Shown here: in pieces, positions 6,340 through 12,422 of the stretch | Layout: each line of letters opens with the position of its first letter | Numbering within the stretch: the first letter of the stretch is position 1 | From: CAIUSP01 sp040375675 | GTDB taxonomy: Bacteria; Actinomycetota; Thermoleophilia; Solirubrobacterales; 70-9 | Direction of reading: 5' to 3' | DNA length: 12,422 bases | Assembly (NCBI GenBank): GCA_040375675.1 | Contig: JBEIRY010000048.1 | Location: forward strand, 1-12,422 | Made by a program: the position numbers and the translations under genes | Notes under the pieces: model-generated | What the model saw: only the letters and a program-made list of their open reading frames with translations | Told to the model about the DNA's origin: nothing | The model's database searches: none

Positions 6340-6342
6340 ACT
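6337..6342 (+). promoter_or_regulatory. -10-like box for hpt, overlapping the tilS stop codon
   Basis: TAGACT includes the tilS TAG stop. It lies 10 nt before an in-frame TTG (6353) and 13 nt before the ATG (6356). No Shine-Dalgarno sequence is present. It is the weakest of the five TANNNT boxes, because overlap with a stop codon could produce it by chance. Confidence 0.35.
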
Positions 6343-6355
6343 CACAGTTGACTTG

Positions 6356-6901
6356 ATGGAAGCAGCCTCGACCACACATCCCGAACTCGGCGAGGTACTC
6401 GTGCCGGCCGATCAGCTGAAGCGGCGGGTGTCTGAGCTCGCGGTCGAGATCAGCACCGACTATCCGCAAGGGGTTCTGCTGGTCGCGATCCTCAAGGGCG
6501 CGGTCCCGTTCGTTGCGGACTTGATGCGCCAGATCACCGTCCCGTGCGAGATCGACTTCATGGCGGTCTCGAGTTACGGGTCGGCCACCGACTCCTCCGG
6601 GGTGGTGCGGATACTGAAAGATCTCGATGCCCCGATCGAAGGTCGCGATGTCCTGATCGTCGAGGACATCATCGACTCCGGCCTGACTCTCCACTACCTG
6701 CTGAAGAGCCTGCGCTCGCGCCAGCCCACCTCGCTCGAGGTCTGCTCGCTTCTCACCAAGCCCGAGCGTCGCCGGGTCGAGCTTCCGGTGCGTTATGTGG
6801 GCTTCGAGATCCCGAACGAGTTCGCGGTCGGCTACGGCCTGGACATCGACGAGAGACATCGGAATCTCGATCACGTGGTGGCGCTGCGCGAAGATTCCTG
6901 A
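6356..6901 (+). CDS. hpt: Hypoxanthine(-guanine) phosphoribosyltransferase
   Basis: This enzyme transfers the phosphoribosyl group of PRPP to hypoxanthine or guanine, giving IMP or GMP in purine salvage in the cytoplasm. The 181-residue protein shows the PRPP-binding motif V-L-I-V-E-D-I-I-D-S-G-L-T (99-111) with the paired acidic residues E103 and D104, the L-K-G-A pyrophosphate loop (about 43-46), the S-S-Y-G-S flexible loop (about 73-77), and a C-terminal V-G-Y-G-L-D-x-D-E-R-H-R-N-L typical of bacterial HPRT. Length matches the family (about 175-185). The start is ATG 6356; TTG at 6353 is directly adjacent and in frame, and would fit a leaderless start slightly better. It is followed by ftsH after a 78-nt gap. 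Confidence 0.94.
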   Translation: MEAASTTHPELGEVLVPADQLKRRVSELAVEISTDYPQGVLLVAILKGAVPFVADLMRQITVPCEIDFMAVSSYGSATDSSGVVRILKDLDAPIEGRDVLIVEDIIDSGLTLHYLLKSLRSRQPTSLEVCSLLTKPERRRVELPVRYVGFEIPNEFAVGYGLDIDERHRNLDHVVALREDS

Positions 6902-6929
6902 CCGCGCCTCGCCCACGCCTGCGCCTGAT

Positions 6930-6943
6930 GGTGCTTTTGCACC
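6930..6943 (+). other. Small hairpin in the hpt-ftsH gap
   Basis: GGTGC-TTTT-GCACC is a perfect 5-bp stem with a four-T loop in the 78-nt gap. It has no trailing T tract. It may weakly terminate hpt transcription just before the ftsH promoter-like box. Confidence 0.3.
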
Positions 6944-6946
6944 CAG

Positions 6947-6970
6947 CCCAATGCGCTTGAGTGTTACCCT
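6947..6970 (+). promoter_or_regulatory. Promoter-like element for ftsH: CCCAATG, 11 nt, TACCCT
   Basis: CCCAATG (6947-6953) is followed by 11 nt, TACCCT (6965-6970), 9 nt, then GTG at 6980. folB has the same elements at the same spacing. The -10-like box 9 nt from the start and the absence of a Shine-Dalgarno sequence suggest a leaderless transcript, and favour GTG 6980 over the in-frame TTG at 6974. Confidence 0.5.
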
Positions 6971-6979
6971 CGCTTGACC

Positions 6980-8935
<1,956 letters not shown>

Positions 8936-8937
8936 CC

Positions 8938-8943
8938 GGAAGG
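8938..8943 (+). promoter_or_regulatory. Ribosome binding site of folP
   Basis: GGAAGG ends 7 nt before the GTG at 8951 and supports that start. The 15-nt gap after the ftsH stop leaves little room for a promoter, so folP is probably cotranscribed with ftsH. Confidence 0.6.
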
Positions 8944-8950
8944 TCGCTCA

Positions 8951-9760
8951 GTGTCCGTCGCCTTGATGGGCATCGTCAACGTCACCCCCGACTCGTTCTC
9001 CGACGGAGGGCTCTACCTCGACTCGGTAAAGGCTGTTCAGCACGGCTACGAGTTGGCGGGGGCTGGTGCCGACTGGCTCGATGTCGGTGGCGAAAGCACC
9101 CGCCCGGGATCCGAAGGTGTGAGCCTCGAAGAAGAGCTGGAGCGCGTGATGCCGGTGGTGGAAGCGCTCGCAAGCGCGGATGGTCCGGGCGTTCCGGTCT
9201 CGATCGACACCTCCAAGGCCGAGGTCGCACGCCAGGCGGCAGCCGCCGGGGCGAAGATGATCAACGACGTCACGGCCCTCAGGGGAGATCCAGAGATGCC
9301 TGGGGTTTGCGCCGAGACCGGTGCGGAGGTGTGTCTGATGCACATGCTCGGTGAGCCGCAGACCATGCAGGAGGATCCCCGCTACGACGATGTGGTCGCC
9401 GAGGTCAAGGACTTCCTCGCAGAGCGTACGCAGGTGGCAGTGGATGCCGGCGTAGCCGAGGAGAAGATCCTGCTCGATCCGGGCATCGGTTTCGGCAAGA
9501 CCCTTCAGCACAACCTCGCGCTTTTGCGGGGCTTGCCTGATCTGGCTGAACTCGGCCGACCGCTGCTGGTCGGCCCGTCGCGAAAGCGTTTCATCGGTGA
9601 GTTGTCTGGGCCAGACGCAGAGGCTGACGACCGCCTGCCCGGCACCATCGCCGCTTGCATCGCCTCAGCCCAACGCGGCGCAGCGATTCTGCGCGTGCAC
9701 GATGTCGCGCCGGTGCGCCAGGCGCTCGCGGTTGCCGGCGCGATCGAGGCGGGCGGGTAG
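8951..9760 (+). CDS. folP: Dihydropteroate synthase
   Basis: FolP condenses 6-hydroxymethyl-dihydropterin diphosphate with p-aminobenzoate to form dihydropteroate, the sulfonamide-sensitive step of folate synthesis. The 269-residue protein carries the family signatures in order: M-G-I-V-N-V-T-P-D-S-F-S-D-G-G (6-20), D-V-G-G-E-S-T-R-P-G (about 44-53), S-I-D-T-S-K (about 82-87), I-N-D-V-T-A-L (about 104-110), D-P-G-I-G-F-G-K-T (about 176-184), S-R-K-R-F (about 213-217) and R-V-H-D-V near the C-terminus. All loops that bind pterin and pABA are present, so it should be active. The start is GTG 8951 with a good Shine-Dalgarno sequence; the N-terminus is minimal, beginning right at the first strand. 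A small hairpin covers its stop codon. Confidence 0.96.
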   Translation: MSVALMGIVNVTPDSFSDGGLYLDSVKAVQHGYELAGAGADWLDVGGESTRPGSEGVSLEEELERVMPVVEALASADGPGVPVSIDTSKAEVARQAAAAGAKMINDVTALRGDPEMPGVCAETGAEVCLMHMLGEPQTMQEDPRYDDVVAEVKDFLAERTQVAVDAGVAEEKILLDPGIGFGKTLQHNLALLRGLPDLAELGRPLLVGPSRKRFIGELSGPDAEADDRLPGTIAACIASAQRGAAILRVHDVAPVRQALAVAGAIEAGG

Positions 9761-9766
9761 GCCCGC
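9749..9766 (+). terminator. Hairpin across the folP stop codon, possible weak terminator
   Basis: GCGGGC (9749-9754) and GCCCGC (9761-9766) form a perfect 6-bp GC stem around a GGGTAG loop that contains the stop codon. No T tract follows. It sits just before the folB promoter-like element, so it could separate the two genes' transcription. Confidence 0.35.
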
Positions 9767-9768
9767 AA

Positions 9769-9792
9769 CCCAATGGCTACCTCGGCTACCTT
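9769..9792 (+). promoter_or_regulatory. Promoter-like element for folB: CCCAATG, 11 nt, TACCTT
   Basis: CCCAATG (9769-9775) is followed by 11 nt, TACCTT (9787-9792), 9 nt, then ATG at 9802. Order, spacing and most bases match the ftsH upstream region. A partial duplicate, GGCTACCTC, lies just upstream of the -10-like box (GGCTACCTCGGCTACCTT, 9775-9792). No Shine-Dalgarno sequence is present. Confidence 0.5.
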
Positions 9793-9801
9793 GCCAAAAC
9801 G

Positions 9802-10194
9802 ATGAGCGATTCCCCCGGAGAAAGCCAACTCAACGACGGCGCGACCGTGGAGGTCGTCGGCCTCGCGCTGTGGTGCCACCACGGCGTCACCGACGCCGAG
9901 CAGGAGGTCGGCCAGACGATCCTCTTCGACCTCGCGCTCGTCCTGCCCGAGTGCGGTGCGCGCGCAAGCGACGACGTCTCTCAGACCGTCGATTACGGTC
10001 TGGTCTGCGAGGAGGTCGAGCTCGTCGCGACAGCCACCAGCCACCGCACCCTCGAGCGGGTCTGCCAGCTCGTTGGCGAGGAGCTGATCGCCAAGTTCAA
10101 TGCAACCGAGGTCACTGTGCGGGCCGCCAAGCCAGAGCCCCCCCTGCCGATGACCCTCGGCGAGGTCGCGGTCGAGATCACCCTCACCGCTTGA
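9802..10194 (+). CDS. folB: Dihydroneopterin aldolase
   Basis: FolB cleaves 7,8-dihydroneopterin to 6-hydroxymethyl-dihydropterin plus glycolaldehyde. The 130-residue protein shows the family's C-H-H-G-V-T-D-A-E-Q-E-V-G-Q block (the active-site Glu lies in E-Q-E-V-G-Q), the Q-T-V-D-Y-G-L-V strand near the middle (usual form S-V-D-Y-x-x-V), L-E-R-V-C-Q-L-V-G-E, and the catalytic Lys in A-A-K-P-E-P-P-L-P near the C-terminus. Length is close to the usual 115-130. The start is ATG 9802: the frame is open further upstream through the end of folP, but that extension has no family match, and the TACCTT box fixes the start. folK follows after 18 nt. Confidence 0.93.
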   Translation: MSDSPGESQLNDGATVEVVGLALWCHHGVTDAEQEVGQTILFDLALVLPECGARASDDVSQTVDYGLVCEEVELVATATSHRTLERVCQLVGEELIAKFNATEVTVRAAKPEPPLPMTLGEVAVEITLTA

Positions 10195-10220
10195 TGCGTC
10201 ATCTGGTCCCTCATGCCTGA
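10194..10220 (+). other. Eight-codon mini-ORF bridging folB and folK
   Basis: The folB stop overlaps an ATG (TGATG, 10192-10196) that opens the peptide M-R-H-L-V-P-H-A. It ends at TGA 10218-10220, one base before a folK in-frame ATG at 10222. It is more likely a coupling device, if it is anything, than a functional peptide. Confidence 0.3.
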
Positions 10221-10728
10221 GATGCGGATCGGCTACATCGGCTTGGGCTCCAACGTGGGCGATCCCCGAGCCAACCTGCGCCGAGCGCTCGATCTCTTGG
10301 GCGAGGCCGGGGTGGAGGTTGAGGCGGTCTCGTCGCTGTACATGACCGAACCGGTCGGAGAGATCCTCGACCAGCCTGACTTCCTCAATGCCGCAGCGCG
10401 TATCAGCACCGATCTCGAGCCCGAGGCCTTGCTGGATGTCTGCAAACGGATAGAGCTCGAGATGGGTCGCGACCCCGACGCCCCGCGCCACTCGCCCAGG
10501 CCGGTGGATCTCGATCTGTTGCTCTTGGGCGATCTGGTGCTGGAGACCGATCGCCTCGCCCTGCCTCACCGCGAGGTGACCACACGGCGATTCGTGCTCG
10601 CGCCGCTTCTGGAGCTCGACCCCGACCTCACCCTCCCCGACGGAGCGCACCTGGCCGACAGCCTCGCCGCGATGCCCGTCGATGAGCAAAGGGTGGAGGG
10701 GGCCGGCTCTCTGGAGGACTCTGGTTAG
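10213..10728 (+). CDS. folK: 2-amino-4-hydroxy-6-hydroxymethyldihydropteridine pyrophosphokinase
   Basis: FolK (HPPK) moves pyrophosphate from ATP to 6-hydroxymethyl-dihydropterin, supplying the FolP substrate. The protein is 171 residues. It shows Y-I-G-L-G-S-N-V-G-D-P (8-18), the E-P-V-G-x-x-x-Q-P-D-F-L-N-A-A pterin loop (about 50-64), the Mg-binding motif R-P-V-D-L-D-L-L-L-L (about 96-105, with Asp99 and Asp101), and P-H-R-E-V-T-T-R-R-F-V-L-A-P-L at about 117-131. Length is normal for HPPK. The start may be ATG 10213 or ATG 10222. The second begins M-R-I-G-Y-I-G-L-G-S-N, closer to the usual N-terminus, and sits one base after the mini-ORF stop. No Shine-Dalgarno sequence is visible for either, so coupling to folB translation is likely. 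Confidence 0.94.
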   Translation: MPEMRIGYIGLGSNVGDPRANLRRALDLLGEAGVEVEAVSSLYMTEPVGEILDQPDFLNAAARISTDLEPEALLDVCKRIELEMGRDPDAPRHSPRPVDLDLLLLGDLVLETDRLALPHREVTTRRFVLAPLLELDPDLTLPDGAHLADSLAAMPVDEQRVEGAGSLEDSG

Positions 10729-10741
10729 ACGCCCATTCGGT

Positions 10742-10761
10742 GGGGGGGGGATTGCTACTCT
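10742..10761 (+). promoter_or_regulatory. G9 tract and TACTCT -10-like box upstream of the propeller gene
   Basis: A run of nine G (10742-10750) ends 5 bp before TACTCT (10756-10761), a plausible -10 box located 59 bp before the ATG at 10821. No convincing -35 hexamer lies 16-18 bp upstream. The G run would fall in the spacer. Confidence 0.4.
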
Positions 10762-10805
10762 GCGTCCTGCTTCAGCACCTGCTCCCCGCCCGACCTGATC
10801 AGACG

Positions 10806-10811
10806 AAAGGA
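10806..10811 (+). promoter_or_regulatory. Ribosome binding site of the propeller gene
   Basis: AAAGGA ends 9 nt before ATG 10821, giving acceptable spacing. The start also opens a clear signal peptide. Confidence 0.55.
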
Positions 10812-10820
10812 TCCCCCGCA

Positions 10821-12422
10821 ATGAAACGTCGCCTCGCCGTTGCCCTGTTCTCCGCCTTTGCAATCGCTGCACTTGCAGCGCCTGCCGCGCAGGCCGCGAG
10901 CGTCGGCCCCGCGACCCAGATCACCGACTTCTCGCCCGGAAGGACCGGTAGCGATTTAGCAGGTCAATACCATGCGGTCGCGGTCAACCCCAAGACTGGT
11001 GCACAGATTGCTTTCTACCGTGCATACGACGGCAGCGATGGCTATCTCGGCGCCCAGCGGTTCAACGCGCAAGGGTCGGTCGGTTCAGAGCACGTAGTCG
11101 CGACAAGCGACACGTACGCTCAGATCTACTGGCAGTACGGGATCGCCTACAACCCGACCACCGGCGGCTGGCTTGCCGCTTACCCTGACTACGTCGGCAA
11201 CCAGATCATCGGTCAGTTGCTGAAGGCAGACGGCTCCAATTCAGGGTCTCCGTTCACCATCGGCACGATTGCCTCTCCCGAGTACGCCGGCCTCAAGATC
11301 AACTGGAACTCGCAGTCGAAGAAGTTCCTCGTTGCCTACACCTCCTACTACGACACCGTGATGAACGCCCGTTTCGTCACCGGCAACGGCGCGGTGTCGG
11401 GATCGCAGTCCACCGCAATTTCAGGCCTCGAGGCTGACTACTGCCCGATGGATACCGCGTATTCGACCAAGTCGAACACCTTCCTCGCGCTGGCGAGTGG
11501 AGGCTGCTCGCCCGATCCGGTAGAGCGGCCTCTGGTCCGGTCGCTGTCGGGTTCCGGCTCGCCGAAAGGCAGCGCCAGGTATCTGGGCGATGCGGCGTGG
11601 TCTGACAACTACGCGGCATCTATCGCCTACAACGCCAAGCTCGACGAGTTCGGCGTGGTCTGGTTCGGAAAGCCGGAGCCGGATAGCCTCTACTACCTCT
11701 ACCTCCAGCGGATCAAGGCCTCCAACGGAGCAAACATTGGAGCCCCTATAGAGATCACTCCACCCGAGGGCATGGCCGCGGGTGGCTACCGAGTCTGGGC
11801 TTCAGCCTCTCCCTCCGGCCAGTACTACCTCACCGCCTCCCTCATCCCAGGCACCTCCTCCTACGAGTCCGGCTGGTACTCGTTCAAGGTCAGCGGCACC
11901 GGCGACACGGTGGCTGACTCACTCGAGGAGATCGGCAATGGGGTTTCGAATGTCAATCGTCCGCAGAACCTCTACAACCCGGTCACCGGACAGTTCCTCT
12001 CGACTTTCGTGGCATCCGAGTGCGTGCCGGGTGTCCTCAGCACTACCCGATCAACGCGAGGGCCGGCCTGCACCGACACCTACAACCTCTACTTCAACGG
12101 TGTACCCGGTTCGCCATCGGGAGGCAAGCCCACAGTCAAGAAGGTGGGTACCCCCGGCGGCACCTCGGCCAAGGTCAAACTCGGCTGCGGTGGCAGCGGC
12201 AAGTGCAAGATCAAGCTCTCCGGCAAGTTGGTTGGCGGCTCGGGCAAGATCGTGCCGAAGACCGTGAAGGTCGAGGCCGGCAAGAAGTCCAAGGTAAAGG
12301 TCACCTACTCACAGGAGCTGATCGACCAGCTCGCTTCGAACGGCGGCAGCAGGATCAAGCTGAAGGCCAAGCAGGTCGGCGGCAAGAGCAAGACGATCGT
12401 TTTGACGGTGCCCGCATCGGTC
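10821..12422 (+). CDS. Secreted seven-repeat beta-propeller-like protein (3' truncated by window edge)
   Basis: The frame runs without a stop from ATG 10821 to the window end (534 codons). A signal peptide is clear: M-K-R-R, a hydrophobic core to about residue 22, and a likely cut after A-Q-A at 26. The body contains seven diverged repeats centred on a Y-N-P-x-T-G-x-F-L type turn, with the turn Asn or its equivalent at about residues 56, 111, 163, 214, 271, 330 and 386. Spacing is about 51-59 residues, as in beta-propeller blades. Residues about 430-534 are a different, Gly/Lys-rich domain with C-G-G-S-G-K-C and many Lys-Val alternations, resembling C-terminal Ig-like domains of secreted Thermoleophilia proteins. 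No catalytic motif was seen. A binding or surface role is likely; the fold is inferred from repeat periodicity only. It probably has its own promoter at 10756. Confidence 0.75.
   Translation, partial: MKRRLAVALFSAFAIAALAAPAAQAASVGPATQITDFSPGRTGSDLAGQYHAVAVNPKTGAQIAFYRAYDGSDGYLGAQRFNAQGSVGSEHVVATSDTYAQIYWQYGIAYNPTTGGWLAAYPDYVGNQIIGQLLKADGSNSGSPFTIGTIASPEYAGLKINWNSQSKKFLVAYTSYYDTVMNARFVTGNGAVSGSQSTAISGLEADYCPMDTAYSTKSNTFLALASGGCSPDPVERPLVRSLSGSGSPKGSARYLGDAAWSDNYAASIAYNAKLDEFGVVWFGKPEPDSLYYLYLQRIKASNGANIGAPIEITPPEGMAAGGYRVWASASPSGQYYLTASLIPGTSSYESGWYSFKVSGTGDTVADSLEEIGNGVSNVNRPQNLYNPVTGQFLSTFVASECVPGVLSTTRSTRGPACTDTYNLYFNGVPGSPSGGKPTVKKVGTPGGTSAKVKLGCGGSGKCKIKLSGKLVGGSGKIVPKTVKVEAGKKSKVKVTYSQELIDQLASNGGSRIKLKAKQVGGKSKTIVLTVPASV

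Noticed and set aside
6974..6976. TTG as the ftsH start (two codons upstream of GTG).
   Set aside because: It would leave only 3 nt after the TACCCT box, while GTG 6980 gives the 9-nt spacing seen for other genes.
9505..10872. Minus-strand open frame (455 codons) opposite folP, folB and folK.
   Set aside because: It crosses three confidently identified genes and their junctions, and has no recognisable motif.

Overview
The window looks like chromosomal DNA from a high-GC actinomycete. The class Thermoleophilia (Solirubrobacter/Conexibacter-like) is my best guess. The basis is strong G/C preference at third codon positions, frequent GTG and TTG starts, the tilS-hpt-ftsH-folP-folB-folK gene order, and secreted proteins ending in lysine/glycine-rich Ig-like domains. 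This is recognition from the sequence, not a database result.

Layout. (1) Positions 1-260 hold the 3' end of a coiled-coil, phasin-like protein with a lysine-rich tail. It converges on a minus-strand nucleoside phosphorylase family gene (1038-301); two small hairpins lie in the 40 bp between them. (2) Positions 1220-4902 hold a tight four-gene plus-strand cluster, all predicted to be exported: a parallel beta-helix protein, a type 1 copper cupredoxin, a two-domain laccase-type multicopper oxidase with a Tat-like signal, and a second cupredoxin fused to a C-terminal beta domain. Overlaps and gaps are -1, 13 and -19 nt, so this is almost certainly one operon. It reads as an extracellular copper redox module. 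(3) Positions 4930-10728 hold housekeeping genes: tilS (tRNA-Ile lysidine synthase), hpt (purine salvage), ftsH (membrane AAA protease), then folP, folB and folK (folate synthesis). The folE gene that often sits between ftsH and folP in actinobacteria is not here. (4) From 10821 to the window end runs a secreted protein with seven ~51-59-residue repeats, read here as a seven-bladed beta-propeller, followed by a lysine-rich C-terminal domain. It is open at the right edge.

Expression signals. Five genes (the phosphorylase, tilS, hpt, ftsH, folB) have a TANNNT -10-like box 9-10 nt before a start codon and no convincing Shine-Dalgarno sequence, as expected for leaderless or near-leaderless transcripts. 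The beta-helix gene, the oxidase, folP and the propeller gene instead have clear Shine-Dalgarno sequences. The ftsH and folB boxes share a further upstream element, CCCAATG, at identical spacing. The housekeeping run may therefore be several short transcription units rather than one operon.

No tRNA, rRNA, insertion sequence, CRISPR array or phage gene was seen. No gene-free gap exceeds 300 bases; the largest is 1039-1219.
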